Shown here in pieces: positions 30,175-40,098 of a stretch of 64,000 nucleotides of DNA (position 1 is the first letter of the stretch; each line of letters opens with the position of its first letter). Under the pieces are notes generated by a model. The model searched no databases and was not told the origin of the DNA. It saw nothing but the letters and a program-made list of their open reading frames with translations. Both the position numbers and the translations under genes were made by a program. The stretch comes from Demequina capsici (GTDB taxonomy: Bacteria; Actinomycetota; Actinomycetes; Actinomycetales; Demequinaceae), in the NCBI RefSeq assembly GCF_032102965.1, contig NZ_CP134880.1, positions 1,550,001 to 1,614,000 of the forward strand. The letters run 5' to 3'.

Positions 30175-31950
30175 TCAACGCGTCTGCGCGACCCACGCCT
30201 CGTGCATCCGTGTGTAGATGCCGCCGCGCAGCACGAGGTCGGCGTGCGACCCGACCTCCACGAGGAGGCCCTGGTCCATCACCGCGACCATGTCGGCCCT
30301 CTCCGCGGTGGACAGCCGGTGCGCGATGACGATCGCGGTACGGCCACGCATCAGCGACTCGAGCGCGCGGGAGATCCGGACCTCCGTCGCAGGGTCGACC
30401 GCCGAGGTCGCCTCGTCGAGTATCAGCACGTCAGGGTCGCGCAGGTACGCCCGCGCGATGGCGACGAGCTGACGTTCCCCCGCGCTGAGGAGCTCGCCTC
30501 GCGGCCCCACCGGCGTGTCGAGCCCCTGCGGTTGGGCCGCGAGCCATCCGTCGAGGCCGAGCGACTCCAGCACCGCGAGCGACCGGCGCTCCAGCTCGTC
30601 GGCGCCGACTCCCTCGTCGACGGCATACGCCAGGTTCGAGCGGATGGTGCCGTCGAAGAGGAATCCCTCCTGAGGCACGATCGCGACGGAGCGCCGCAGG
30701 TCCTCCATGGGGACGTCGCGCAGATCGACGCCCCCGATCGTCACGGTGCCGGCGGTCGGATCGATGAAACGCGCGAGGAGCCTCACGAGAGAGGTCTTCC
30801 CCGAGCCCGTCTCGCCGACGAGCGCGATCCTCCGGCCCGCAGGCACCGTGAGATCGATGCCCTTGAGCACCTCGGGGCCTGAGGGGTACGTGAGGTGGAC
30901 CCCGTCGATCCCGACCTCGCCGTGCCCTCGAGGGATCGGCGTGCCGGACTCCCCCGGATCGGCGACGGTGACCGGTGTGTCGACCAGGCCGATCACCCTG
31001 CGCCAACCGACCAGCGCGCGCTGCATCTCGGCGAGCATCTCGATGATCCAGCCGACGGGTCCCGCGAACTGGTAGACGAGGAAGGCGAAGGCGACCACCG
31101 TACCCACGCTGATGGTGCCCGACAACGCCAGGCGTGTGCCGACGATCAGCGCGAGGCCGGTCGCGATCGACTGAGCAGCAGCGTTCGTGGAGAACAGCGA
31201 CGTGCCGAGCCAGCCCGCGCGGGTGTCGCCGGCGACGATGTCATGGTTCGTCCTGGCCAGATCGGCGCGCATGTGCTGATGGACGCCGTAGGCGCGGATG
31301 GTCGCGACCCCGACGAGCTGCTCGCCGGTCGCCGCGAGCAGGTCTGCGCTGCGCGCACGGACGCGCGCATACGCGCGCACGATCCGCGGCTGCATGATCC
31401 GCACCATCAGCGCGGTCGGCACATAGGCGATGACGACGACCAGCGCGAGCTGCCAGGCGTAGACGGCCATCACGACCAGCATGATCGCCGACTCGAACGC
31501 CGCGACCAGCATGGCGGCACCCGTCCACTGCATGAGGTCGCGCATCGTCTCGACATCTCCGGTCACCCGCGAGACGTAACGTCCGCGACGATCCGCGTTC
31601 TGCGTGAGGACGGAGAGATCATGCACGGTGTCGAACGCCTTGATGCGGAGCGTCGCGAGGCCCTGCTCCGCCTGCGTGACCATCCGAATGCGGACGATGC
31701 GCTCCACGATGGTCGCCATGATCAGCAGCGCGGCGCCTATCCCCGCGAAGATGAAGGCGACCGACACCTGCACCCCGCCGGGCACGAGCAGCCCCCTGTC
31801 CGTCACCTGCTGGGTGACGAAGGGGACCGCCATCTTGCCGAGCGCAGCCACCCCTGCGAGCGCCAGCGTCACGCCGAGCCCGGTCCGGAACTCAGGGCTC
31901 AGCACGAACCCTCGACGGGCGGTCTCCCGCAACGTCCTCGGCTCGCTCAT
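30175..31950 (-). CDS. ABC exporter half-transporter, subunit with intact ATP site
   Basis: The 591-aa protein has an exporter-type membrane domain with six helices (about 1-320) and a C-terminal ATPase (about 350-591). Its Walker A is GETGSGKT, Walker [12 protein letters not shown] and H-loop AHRLS, all complete. Its signature is LSAGERQ, a departure from LSGGQ. It overlaps the preceding subunit gene by 4 nt (ATGA), so the two proteins form a heterodimer. The substrate is unknown. The pair lies between hisF and hisI; this does not prove a role in histidine or tryptophan metabolism. Confidence 0.9.
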   Translation of the reverse strand: MSEPRTLRETARRGFVLSPEFRTGLGVTLALAGVAALGKMAVPFVTQQVTDRGLLVPGGVQVSVAFIFAGIGAALLIMATIVERIVRIRMVTQAEQGLATLRIKAFDTVHDLSVLTQNADRRGRYVSRVTGDVETMRDLMQWTGAAMLVAAFESAIMLVVMAVYAWQLALVVVIAYVPTALMVRIMQPRIVRAYARVRARSADLLAATGEQLVGVATIRAYGVHQHMRADLARTNHDIVAGDTRAGWLGTSLFSTNAAAQSIATGLALIVGTRLALSGTISVGTVVAFAFLVYQFAGPVGWIIEMLAEMQRALVGWRRVIGLVDTPVTVADPGESGTPIPRGHGEVGIDGVHLTYPSGPEVLKGIDLTVPAGRRIALVGETGSGKTSLVRLLARFIDPTAGTVTIGGVDLRDVPMEDLRRSVAIVPQEGFLFDGTIRSNLAYAVDEGVGADELERRSLAVLESLGLDGWLAAQPQGLDTPVGPRGELLSAGERQLVAIARAYLRDPDVLILDEATSAVDPATEVRISRALESLMRGRTAIVIAHRLSTAERADMVAVMDQGLLVEVGSHADLVLRGGIYTRMHEAWVAQTR

Positions 31951-33818
31951 GACGAGACCTCCTCGGTGCCGTCGGTGTCGCGCCTCGCGTCACGCTCATA
32001 CGCGAGCACGATGTCGCGGTAGCCGGCATCGCGCGCGAAGAGCTCACCGTGGGACCCCGAGTCGACGACCCGGCCCGAGTCGAGGTGCACCACGCTGTGC
32101 GCCAGCATGATCGAGGCGAGCCGGTACGCGACCAGGAGCACCGTGGGCGCGTCGGCGCTGCGCGACAGGCCAGTCAGGATGTCGCGCTCCACCACCGGGT
32201 CCACCGCCGAGGTGGCATCGTCGAGGATGAGCACCCGCGGTCGGCGCACCAGGGCACGGGCGAGGGCGAGCCGCTGGCGCTGCCCACCGGACAGGTTGGA
32301 GCCGCGCTCGTCGAGCACGGCATCGAGCGGATCCAGGCCGGCACCGACGAGCCCTCGCACCACATGATGGACCGCGGCGCGCCGCAGCGCCTCCCACACC
32401 GCAGCATCGTCGATGTCCGCTCCGAGCGTCACGTTCTCCCGCACCGTGCCCGCGAAGACGAAGGCGGTCTGAGGCACGAGCGCGACGTGTGCCTCGAGGT
32501 TCTTCACGTCTCGAAGCGGGACACCGTCGAGCAGGATCTGGCCCTTGGCAGGAAGAGTGAGGCGCGAGGCCGCCATCGCGATCGTCGACTTGCCCGAGCC
32601 CGTAGGCCCCACGAGCGCGGTGACCGTGCCGGGTCGCAACTCGATCGACGCGCCCTCGACGAGCACGGTGAGCTCGTCGTGGCCGTCGTCCGCGGCGATC
32701 GAGGCACCCCGGAAGATCACGCTGCCCGCGCCGGAGCCCTCGACCTCGATGTGGCCGGGCTCATCCACCTCGCGCGCCGCCTCCGCGATCTCACCGACGC
32801 GCCGGAACGACACGAGCGCCTGAGGCATCTGACCCAGGATCCAGCCGAGCCCGCGGATCGGGATCGCGAGGAGCGTGACGAAGTACATCGCCGACACCAC
32901 CTCACCCACGGACACGTATCCGGCCGCCGCGCGCGCCGTGCCCACCACCATCAAGGCGATCGCGCCGAGCGGCGCCATCAGATCCATGAGCGGCTCGAAC
33001 CACGCCTTGACGCGCCCGACCCGCGTGTCAGCCGCCGCGAGGTCGCGAGCCGCGAGAGCGAATCGGCGGCCCTCGCGGCGCTCCACGCCGAGCGCCTTCA
33101 CGACCGTGCCACCGTCGAAGCTCTCGTGCGCGATGTTCGACACGTCAGCGCGAAGCGTCTGCCCCTGGCGCCAGAGCGGCGTGACGACCCGCTCGAAGAG
33201 CAGGTTGACCAGCAGGATCAGCGGGATCACCGCGAGGCCGGTCACCGCGAGCCACGGATCGGACCGCCACATCGACACACCGGCCGCAACCATCATCACG
33301 AAGGACCCGACGGTGAACGGCAACGGATGGAGCGGGCCGGTGGCGGTCTCGGCGTCAGACGAGATCGCGGAGAGGATCCGACCGGACGACTGCGTACGAT
33401 GCCAGCCCATCGGCAGCCGCGACAGCGACTCCGACACGACCTCGCGGTGCCTGCCGCCCACACGCGCCACACCGGACTGGGTCAGCGCCTGGCGGAACGC
33501 CTGTGACAGCGCGATCACGATGCCGATCACCACGAAGGCGGCGCCTGCATAGACGATCGCTCTCATCGGGTCGTCGGTCATCTCGCCCCATCGCCCTCCG
33601 ACCGGATCCCCCGCGACCCCTGGGATCACCACATCATCCGTGATGGCGCCGAGGAGCGTGCCGAACACGATCGTCATGACAGAGAACACGCTCGCGGCAG
33701 CGATGCCGCCCGCGAAGAACCATGGCGACTGCCTGACACCGTGCACGAGCAGCTGCACCGACTGGCGGACGAAGGAGCCCCGGAGGCTGTACTCGTCCGG
33801 CCTCGCTGGGCCGCTCAT
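31947..33818 (-). CDS. ABC exporter half-transporter, subunit with degenerate ATP site
   Basis: The 623-aa partner of the previous subunit has six membrane helices, then an ATPase domain from about residue 370. Walker A GPTGSGKST and signature LSGGQRQ are normal, but Walker B reads LILDDATSAVD (Asp replaces the catalytic Glu) and the H-loop reads VAYRLA (Tyr replaces His). Together with the altered signature of the partner, all defects fall in the same composite site. This is the pattern of asymmetric heterodimeric exporters. The ATG follows directly on the hisF TAG. Confidence 0.9.
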   Translation of the reverse strand: MSGPARPDEYSLRGSFVRQSVQLLVHGVRQSPWFFAGGIAAASVFSVMTIVFGTLLGAITDDVVIPGVAGDPVGGRWGEMTDDPMRAIVYAGAAFVVIGIVIALSQAFRQALTQSGVARVGGRHREVVSESLSRLPMGWHRTQSSGRILSAISSDAETATGPLHPLPFTVGSFVMMVAAGVSMWRSDPWLAVTGLAVIPLILLVNLLFERVVTPLWRQGQTLRADVSNIAHESFDGGTVVKALGVERREGRRFALAARDLAAADTRVGRVKAWFEPLMDLMAPLGAIALMVVGTARAAAGYVSVGEVVSAMYFVTLLAIPIRGLGWILGQMPQALVSFRRVGEIAEAAREVDEPGHIEVEGSGAGSVIFRGASIAADDGHDELTVLVEGASIELRPGTVTALVGPTGSGKSTIAMAASRLTLPAKGQILLDGVPLRDVKNLEAHVALVPQTAFVFAGTVRENVTLGADIDDAAVWEALRRAAVHHVVRGLVGAGLDPLDAVLDERGSNLSGGQRQRLALARALVRRPRVLILDDATSAVDPVVERDILTGLSRSADAPTVLLVAYRLASIMLAHSVVHLDSGRVVDSGSHGELFARDAGYRDIVLAYERDARRDTDGTEEVSS

Positions 33819-34589
33819 CTACCGCACCTCGATGCCTGCGGCGCGCATGTGCTCCTTCACCTCGACGATCGACAGCGCACCGAAGTGGAACACGCTCGCC
33901 GCAAGCACCGCGTCGGCGCCGGCGCGTGCCGCCTCGACGAAGTGCTCCGCGGTGCCTGCACCGCCCGACGCGATCAACGGGATGGAGACTGTCGCGCGCG
34001 CCTTGCGGATCATCTCGAGATCGAACCCGTCCGTGGTGCCGTCGGCGTCCATCGAGTTCAGGAGGATCTCGCCCGCGCCGAGCTCCTCGGCGCGGCGGAT
34101 CCACTCGAGCGCGTCGATGCCCGTGCCGCGACGGCCGCCGTGCGTGGTCACCTCGAAGCCTGACTCCGTCTCAGCGCCGTCGCGGCACCTGCGGGCATCC
34201 GCGGAGAGCACCAGCACCTGGTTGCCGAATCGGTGCGCGATCTCGGTGATGAGCTCGGGGCGCGCGATCGCGGCGGTGTTGACGCCCACCTTGTCGGCGC
34301 CGGCGCGCAGCAGCCTGTCGACATCCTCGGGTGCACGCACGCCTCCCCCGACGGTGAGCGGGACGAACACCTGCTCGGCGGTGCGCCGCACGACGTCGTA
34401 GGTGGTCTCACGATCGCCCGACGACGCGGTGACGTCCAGGAAGGTGAGCTCGTCCGCTCCGCCATCGCCGTACAGACGCGCGAGCTCCACAGGGTCGCCC
34501 GCGTCGCGGAGGTTCTCGAAGTTCACGCCCTTCACGACGCGCCCTGCGTCGACGTCGAGGCACGGGATCACTCGCACTGCGACAGACAT
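33819..34589 (-). CDS. hisF: Imidazole glycerol phosphate synthase, cyclase subunit
   Basis: With HisH it makes imidazole glycerol phosphate and AICAR in histidine synthesis. The 256-aa barrel has catalytic Asp in [10 protein letters not shown] (residue 12) and the second Asp in LVLSADARR. Phosphate-binding motifs TVGGGVR, SGGAG and AASVFHFG are present. ATG 34589 has GGAGG at 7 nt and overlaps the FKBP stop by 1 nt (TGATG). HisH and HisA are not in the window. Confidence 0.97.
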   Translation of the reverse strand: MSVAVRVIPCLDVDAGRVVKGVNFENLRDAGDPVELARLYGDGGADELTFLDVTASSGDRETTYDVVRRTAEQVFVPLTVGGGVRAPEDVDRLLRAGADKVGVNTAAIARPELITEIAHRFGNQVLVLSADARRCRDGAETESGFEVTTHGGRRGTGIDALEWIRRAEELGAGEILLNSMDADGTTDGFDLEMIRKARATVSIPLIASGGAGTAEHFVEAARAGADAVLAASVFHFGALSIVEVKEHMRAAGIEVR

Positions 34590-35479
34590 CAGGAGTCCTC
34601 CGGTGTGAACACGTCGAGGATGTCGACCACGAGGACCACGGGGCCCTTGTCCGGGTACGCGTACGACGCTGGGGCGAGGATGAGGAGCTGGGATCCCACG
34701 GTCTGGTCGAGCAGGCCGTCCTCGATGGCCTGGATCGACTGGCCGGAGCCGACCTCTACCTCGAGCGGCGCGACCTCCTCCGGCCACGACGAGTCGAGCA
34801 CCTCTCCGTCCCATGACACCATCGTGAAGTTCACCATGACGAACGAGCCGGTGCGCACCTGCTCGCCTGCTCCCTGGATGAGAGTCACGACCTGCAGGTC
34901 CGTGGGTTGCTGCACGTTCGATCCGATGGTGACGGACGGGGTGCCGTCCGCTGCGGTCGTGACCACCGGCATGTCGCTCAGGGGGTCGACCGCGGTGCCG
35001 ACCGCGTGCGTCGGCAGCACATCGATCACGAGGGCGATGGGAGGCTCCCCATCCGGGTTGTCCGCCGGCGCTGGCGACACGTGCAGGATCCGGGTGCCGA
35101 CGCGGGCACCCAGCAGCGCGTCATAGAGGTCCTGGCCGAGCAGCTCGGGAGCGAGCAGGAAGGATCGGGCGAGGCCCTTGTAGGAGTTGATCAGCTCGGA
35201 GCCGTCTGCGAGCGAGATGCCGTACATGTCGAGCAGCAGAGGCTGACCGTCGACAAGCTGATCGCCGTCCCCCTCCCAGAGCACCTCGGTCTGCGCGGTG
35301 TCCCACACCTTCCCCTCGGGGATGTCGAGCGTCGGCGACTTGCCATCGTCCGCGTTCCCGACCGTGATCTCATCCACGTTGCCGCTGGCCGACACCGACG
35401 CCGAGGCGTCGGGAGGACCGCTCACGCATCCGCTCAGCATGAGGGCTCCCGCGATCGCGAGGGCGATGACGCGGCGCAT
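34589..35479 (-). CDS. FKBP-type peptidyl-prolyl isomerase lipoprotein with two FKBP-like domains
   Basis: The 296-aa precursor has a lipoprotein signal with lipobox LSGC (Cys 18) and a Ser/Ala-rich linker. Two FKBP-like domains follow, at about 75-165 and 195-290. The second keeps more of the family pattern ([37 protein letters not shown]); the first is more divergent. It probably helps folding of exported proteins at the outer face of the membrane. ATG 35479 has AGGAG at 6 nt. It follows pafA by 65 nt, a neighbour often seen in actinobacteria. Confidence 0.88.
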   Translation of the reverse strand: MRRVIALAIAGALMLSGCVSGPPDASASVSASGNVDEITVGNADDGKSPTLDIPEGKVWDTAQTEVLWEGDGDQLVDGQPLLLDMYGISLADGSELINSYKGLARSFLLAPELLGQDLYDALLGARVGTRILHVSPAPADNPDGEPPIALVIDVLPTHAVGTAVDPLSDMPVVTTAADGTPSVTIGSNVQQPTDLQVVTLIQGAGEQVRTGSFVMVNFTMVSWDGEVLDSSWPEEVAPLEVEVGSGQSIQAIEDGLLDQTVGSQLLILAPASYAYPDKGPVVLVVDILDVFTPEDS

Positions 35480-35544
35480 GGTTCGCTCCTGGGTAGGGGG
35501 TCGGACAGACTGATCAGTGTACGCGCGGGACGGCACGCCCCTGC

Positions 35545-36951
35545 TCAGCGTGCGACGGTGTCGAGCAGCATGTCGACGCGCTCGTCCTCGTACCGGAACG
35601 GGTCCTTGAGGAGCACGGTGCGGCTCTCGTGGCCCGTGAACTTCAGATGGACCCAGTCCACGGTGAAGTCGCGGCCCGACGCCAGCGCCTCACGCACGAA
35701 CCGACCACGCAGATGCGCGCGGGTCGTGGCGGGAGCCGTGGTCTTCGCACGGTCGATCGCGTCCTCGGAGACGATCGTCCTGATCAGGCCCTGCTCCTCC
35801 ATCCGGCGAGTGAGACCGCGCTCCGGTGAGACGTCGTGGAACGCCAGCTCCAGCCGCGCCAGCCGCGGATCATCGAGGGCACAGCCGAGCTTCGCCTGGT
35901 AGCGACGGAGCAGCTTGAGCTTGATCGCCCAGTCCAGCTCGGTGTCCACGGTCGAGAAGTCCTGCGTGCGCACGGCGTCCAGTCCTCGCTGCCACAGGTC
36001 GAGGATCCGCGAGACCTCGTCCGTCGGCTCGATGACATCGCCGAGGTGCGAGCGCACCATGTCGAGGAACGACTGCTGGATCTCGACCGCCGTCATCCGC
36101 CTGCCGTCGGCGAGCTCGACCTCGGCGGCCCCCGTGAGGTCGTGCGCGACGTCACGGATCGCCTGCATCTCCTTGGCGAGCGACAGGTCCGGCATGTCGA
36201 CCCGTGCCTCGAGCAGACGGAGCACCAGGTCGGTGGAGCCGATCTTGAGAAGCGTGGTCGGTTGCGCCATCGTCGAGTCGCCCACGATGACGTGCATGCG
36301 ACGGTAGAGCTCGGCGTTGGCGTGAGGCTCGTCCCTGGTGTTGATCATCGGCCGGGACCTGGTGGTCGCCGAGCTCATGCCCTCCCACATGTGATCCGCC
36401 CGAGGGGAGAAGCTGTAGTGCGCTCCCTCGGGGGTGCGGGTGATGCACCCCGCGCCGGTGACGATCTGGCGCGTGACCAGGAACGGAAGGAGCTGCCGTC
36501 CGAAGCCCGCGAAGTCGGCCCGACGGCGCAGCAGGTAGTTCTCGTGGCAGCCGTAGCTGTTCCCTGCGGAGTCGGTGTTGTTCTTGTACAGGTGGATCTG
36601 ACCGTCGACACCTGCCTCGCGGAGCCGCTGCTCGCCTTCGACCACGAGGTCCTGGACCACGCGCTCCCCCGCCTTGTCGAGCGCGATCAGGTCCTCGATG
36701 GAGTCGCACTCCGCCGTCGCGTACTCGGGGTGCGCGCCGACGTCGATGTACAGCCGGGACCCGTTGGTCAGGAACACGTTCGAGGAGCGTCCCCACTGCA
36801 CCACCGAATGGAAGAGATGACCCGCGACCTCCTCGGGAGTGATCGGGCGTGAACCAGGGGCCACGACGTGGAGGCCGAACTCGGTCTCGAGACCGAAGAT
36901 GCGGCGTGACGCCTCCACTTCGAGAGGCGGCGGGACCTCGGCGATCTGCAT
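35545..36951 (-). CDS. pafA: Pup-protein ligase
   Basis: It uses ATP to join the C-terminal glutamate of Pup to a lysine side chain of target proteins. The 468-aa protein has the glutamine-synthetase-like fold: RRIFGLETEFGLH with the metal-binding Glu residues, the catalytic Asp in RLYIDVGAHPEYATAEC, YKNNTDSAGNSYGCHENYL and NTRDEPHAN. The start is uncertain: ATG 36951 has no visible ribosome binding site, and a GTG 11 codons later would give the usual short N-terminus. It begins 41 nt after pup, with no proteasome genes between. Confidence 0.96.
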   Translation of the reverse strand: MQIAEVPPPLEVEASRRIFGLETEFGLHVVAPGSRPITPEEVAGHLFHSVVQWGRSSNVFLTNGSRLYIDVGAHPEYATAECDSIEDLIALDKAGERVVQDLVVEGEQRLREAGVDGQIHLYKNNTDSAGNSYGCHENYLLRRRADFAGFGRQLLPFLVTRQIVTGAGCITRTPEGAHYSFSPRADHMWEGMSSATTRSRPMINTRDEPHANAELYRRMHVIVGDSTMAQPTTLLKIGSTDLVLRLLEARVDMPDLSLAKEMQAIRDVAHDLTGAAEVELADGRRMTAVEIQQSFLDMVRSHLGDVIEPTDEVSRILDLWQRGLDAVRTQDFSTVDTELDWAIKLKLLRRYQAKLGCALDDPRLARLELAFHDVSPERGLTRRMEEQGLIRTIVSEDAIDRAKTTAPATTRAHLRGRFVREALASGRDFTVDWVHLKFTGHESRTVLLKDPFRYEDERVDMLLDTVAR

Positions 36952-36992
36952 CGCGTGGGCACGGCGGGCAGGCTCAGCCCCCGCGGGGCGGC

Positions 36993-37172
36993 CTACTCGC
37001 CGCCCTTCTGCACGAACGAGCGGACGAACTGCTCGGCGTTCGTCTGAAGGGATCCGTCGATCTCGTCGAGGAGATCGTCGAGGGCGTCGGTCGAGGCCTG
37101 CGCCGCGGGAGCGGCTGCGGGCTCGGGAGCGTCGTCCTCATAGGGCTGACCGGAAGCGTTGACCTGAGGCAT
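36993..37172 (-). CDS. pup: Prokaryotic ubiquitin-like protein Pup, already ending in Gly-Gly-Glu
   Basis: Pup is the small, mostly disordered tag that PafA attaches to lysines. The 59-residue protein was read by hand: it starts [14 protein letters not shown] and has an Ala/Pro-rich middle. The helix-forming ARC-binding part is [13 protein letters not shown] and the end is RSFVQKGGE. Because the last residue is Glu rather than Gln, deamidation by Dop is not needed before ligation. It lies between dop (9-nt gap) and pafA (41-nt gap). Confidence 0.95.
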   Translation of the reverse strand: MPQVNASGQPYEDDAPEPAAAPAAQASTDALDDLLDEIDGSLQTNAEQFVRSFVQKGGE

Positions 37173-37181
37173 GGCGTCAGT

Positions 37182-38693
37182 CTATCCGCCGATCAAGGAG
37201 TCCAGGAGGGCATTGGTGGACTCGTGCGGGTCGTCCAGATGCACCACCTCGAGGTTGCCGTGCCGCGTGTCCCGATCGAGGACCACGGTGGACCACCCTG
37301 CCGCGTCGACGATGTCGGACCGGCTCACGACGGAGGCGCCGCGCAGCCTGGCACGCGTGTCCGTGGGCGCCTGGGCGACGGCCTGGGCCACCTCGTCGTC
37401 GGTCGTGAGGCGGTCCGCCGCGCCCGCGCTGGCGAGACGCCATGCGAGCCCGTCGCCGAGCCTCGACCATTGCAGGTCCATCGCGGCAAGCCGTGCGTCG
37501 TCCCACGCGAGCGGTTCCCCGCCGGGCCCCGCGTTCTTGGACCGCATGCGGCCGAGCAGCTGAAGCTTCGCCACCCACTCGACCTCGCGAGCGGCCTCGG
37601 AGACGTCGCGTCCGAGCCGGTCGAGCACGCCTTCCCACCGCGCGACGACCTCGGCGTCGGCAGCGTCCGCGGCGTACGTGCGCCCGATCTCGAGCAGCGC
37701 GCGCTGGATCTCGAGCGCCGTCGCCTCCTCCCCTGACCGCAGGCGGAGCCTCGCGGTGAGGGCGAGATCGCGCGACACCGTGCGGACGTCCGACACGGGC
37801 TCCACCAGCTCGAGCGCCTCGAGGCGCTCGTCGCCCGCCTCGATGGCCGCGAGGATCAGCGAGGTCGTGCCGAGCTTCAGCAGCGTCGGCACCTCGAGGC
37901 AGTTCGCGTCGCCGATGATGATGTGGAGACGACGCCACCGCTTGCGGAGCGCGTGCGGCTCATCGCGGGTGTTGACGATGGGGCGACGCAGGGTGGTCTC
38001 GAGGCCCACCTCGGTCTCGATGTAGTCGGCGCGCTGGGACAGCTGGAAGCCCGGCGTCTCACCGTGCAGGCCCAGCCCCACACGACCGGAGCCGGTGTAG
38101 ATCTGGCGGGTGACCAGGTGCGGGATGAGCGCGACTGCGAGGGCATCGAAGTCGAGATCGCGTCGGATCAGGTAGTTCTCGTGCGTGCCATAGCTCGCGC
38201 CCTTGCCGTCGACGTTGTTCTTGTACAGAGCGACCCGCTCGCCCTCGATCTCCTGGTAGCGCTGCGCGGCGTTGAGCGCGATGACGTCTCCGGCGGCATC
38301 CCAGCGGACCGCGTCGCGAGCGGAGCGCACCTCCGGTCCGGAGTACTCGGGGTGGGCGTGGTCCACGTAGAAGCGCGCGCCGTTGGGCAGGACGGCGTTG
38401 AGGTGCGCGGGGTCCTCCCACGATCCGCGGCGGCGTCGCAACGTGACTCCGCGCGCCGCCTCGTCGTACTCCGGGGAGTCCGTCAACAGGTCCCCGGTGG
38501 CGTATCGACGCTCGCGCCGCATGCCACGCTGGTCCTGCAACGGGTCCTCGCCGCCATAGTCCCAGCGCGCTGTCAGGCCGCCGAGGGCGTCGCGGCAGGC
38601 GGACACCAGGCGGGACGACATGAGGATGGGGTTCGCTCCCGGACGGTCAGGGTCAGCGATGCCGTACTCGGTCTCCAGGCCGACGATCCGCAT
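37182..38693 (-). CDS. dop: Depupylase (deamidase of Pup in other species)
   Basis: Dop removes Pup from tagged proteins and, where Pup ends in Gln, deamidates it. The 503-aa protein shares the PafA fold with VGLETEYGI, catalytic Asp in ARFYVDHAHPEYSGPE, YKNNVDGKGASYGTHENYL and NTRDEPHA. It has the Dop-specific insertion near the N-terminus (about 40-85), rich in Arg, Asp and Gly. Since Pup here ends in Glu, only the depupylase role should remain. It starts 1 nt after the arc stop. Confidence 0.96.
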   Translation of the reverse strand: MRIVGLETEYGIADPDRPGANPILMSSRLVSACRDALGGLTARWDYGGEDPLQDQRGMRRERRYATGDLLTDSPEYDEAARGVTLRRRRGSWEDPAHLNAVLPNGARFYVDHAHPEYSGPEVRSARDAVRWDAAGDVIALNAAQRYQEIEGERVALYKNNVDGKGASYGTHENYLIRRDLDFDALAVALIPHLVTRQIYTGSGRVGLGLHGETPGFQLSQRADYIETEVGLETTLRRPIVNTRDEPHALRKRWRRLHIIIGDANCLEVPTLLKLGTTSLILAAIEAGDERLEALELVEPVSDVRTVSRDLALTARLRLRSGEEATALEIQRALLEIGRTYAADAADAEVVARWEGVLDRLGRDVSEAAREVEWVAKLQLLGRMRSKNAGPGGEPLAWDDARLAAMDLQWSRLGDGLAWRLASAGAADRLTTDDEVAQAVAQAPTDTRARLRGASVVSRSDIVDAAGWSTVVLDRDTRHGNLEVVHLDDPHESTNALLDSLIGG

Positions 38694-38694
38694 G

Positions 38695-40098
38695 TCAGAT
38701 GAGCTCCCGCGCGGCGACGGCGCGCGCCTCGACCAGCTCCTGGTCGGCCGCGGCCTGCAGGTGCGCGGTGGAGATGCCCTTCTCCCCGCCCGAGATGACG
38801 GTCTTGATGGCCGCGGTCTTGGCGCGGTCGACGATGTTGCGGACCATGGCGCCGGAGGCGTGCTGGTCCGCGTCGCCGTGGCTGAACAGCCGCTCGACCG
38901 CGGCGTCGATCATGGCCTTCAGGGTGGCGTGGACGTCGCCTCCGTGCGCCTCGAGGTCCCCCGGTGCGAGCGGAAGCGTCTCGGTGAGGTACTTGGAGAA
39001 GATGTCCGCCGCGGAGCGACGGTCGGGACGCGAGATCGCGATCTTCACGTCGAGGCGGCCCGGTCGCAGGATCGCCGGGTCGATCATGTCCTCGCGGTTG
39101 GAGGCGCCGATGACGATCACGTTGCTGAGCGCCTCGACACCGTCGAGCTCGGTGAGCAGCTGGGGCACGATCGTCGTCTCCATGTCGGAGCTGACGCCGG
39201 ATCCACGCGCCCGGAACAGCGCATCCATCTCGTCGAAGAAGACGACGACGGGCGCACCCGAGTGGGCCTTGGCACGCGCGCGCTCGAAGATGGTGCGGAT
39301 GTACCGTTCGGTCTCGCCCACGTACTTGTTCAGCAGCTCGGGACCCTTGACCGACAGGAAGTAGCTGCGGTCGGCGCCGACGGCGTCGGCAAGGGAGTGC
39401 GCGACCGCCTTCGCGATGAGCGTCTTGCCGCAGCCCGGGGGGCCGTACAGCAGCATGCCGCGCGGCGGCTGCAGGTGGTGCTCGCGGTACAGCTCCGGAT
39501 GCACGATCGGGAGCTCGATGGCATCGCGGATGCGCTCGATCTGCCCCGTGAGACCTCCGATGGACGCGTAGTCCACGTCGGGCACCTCCTCGAGCAGCAG
39601 CGCCTCGACCCCGGTGCGCTCGACGCGTTCGGAGGCGAACCCTGTGCGCGGGTCGATGATGACGGTGTCGCCCTCGTGGACACGCACGTGGGCGTCGCCT
39701 CCGATGAGCATCGCGACGCGCTCGTCCTCGCCACGCTGGACCACCAGCAGTCGCTCGTCGTCGATCACCTCACGGACGATGGCCGCCTGACCTGTCCGCT
39801 CGGGCTCCGCCTTGCCCACCACGACGCTCATGCCGTTCAGCAGCACCTCGTCGCCGGGCGCGAGCGCGAGGTCCGCGCCCGGGAGCACGGCGACACGCAT
39901 CCGTCGGCCCTGGGACACGATGTCCGCGTGCCCGTCGACCCACTGGACGAACGTGGCGAAGGTCTGCGGGGGCATCGACGCCTCCGCGAGCTTCTCGCGC
40001 ATCTCCCCCAGCTGCTCGCGGGCGAGCTCGAGCAGCCGCTGCAACTCGGCGTTGCGACGCTCGAGCGCCGCGGTCCGGTCCTGGCCGTCCAGCACCAT
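38695..40098 (-). CDS. arc: ARC/Mpa-type AAA ATPase without the proteasome-docking tail
   Basis: ARC (Mpa) is a hexameric unfoldase that captures Pup through an N-terminal coiled coil. The protein (467 aa) has the coiled coil (about 1-45) and tandem OB domains (about 60-165). One AAA module has Walker A GPPGCGKT, Walker B VVFFDEMDALF, pore loop SVKGPELLNKYVG and arginine finger ILRPGRLD. The end is EARAVAARELI. Mycobacterial Mpa is about 140 residues longer and ends in a GQYL-like tail that docks on the 20S proteasome; that tail is absent. ATG 40098 overlaps the trmI stop (TGATG) with GGAGGAG just before it; GTG 40101 is also possible. Confidence 0.94.
   Translation of the reverse strand: MVLDGQDRTAALERRNAELQRLLELAREQLGEMREKLAEASMPPQTFATFVQWVDGHADIVSQGRRMRVAVLPGADLALAPGDEVLLNGMSVVVGKAEPERTGQAAIVREVIDDERLLVVQRGEDERVAMLIGGDAHVRVHEGDTVIIDPRTGFASERVERTGVEALLLEEVPDVDYASIGGLTGQIERIRDAIELPIVHPELYREHHLQPPRGMLLYGPPGCGKTLIAKAVAHSLADAVGADRSYFLSVKGPELLNKYVGETERYIRTIFERARAKAHSGAPVVVFFDEMDALFRARGSGVSSDMETTIVPQLLTELDGVEALSNVIVIGASNREDMIDPAILRPGRLDVKIAISRPDRRSAADIFSKYLTETLPLAPGDLEAHGGDVHATLKAMIDAAVERLFSHGDADQHASGAMVRNIVDRAKTAAIKTVISGGEKGISTAHLQAAADQELVEARAVAARELI

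Noticed and set aside
36952..36992. Possible remnant of prcBA between pup and pafA
   Set aside because: The gap has only 41 nt and contains no trace of a proteasome subunit.
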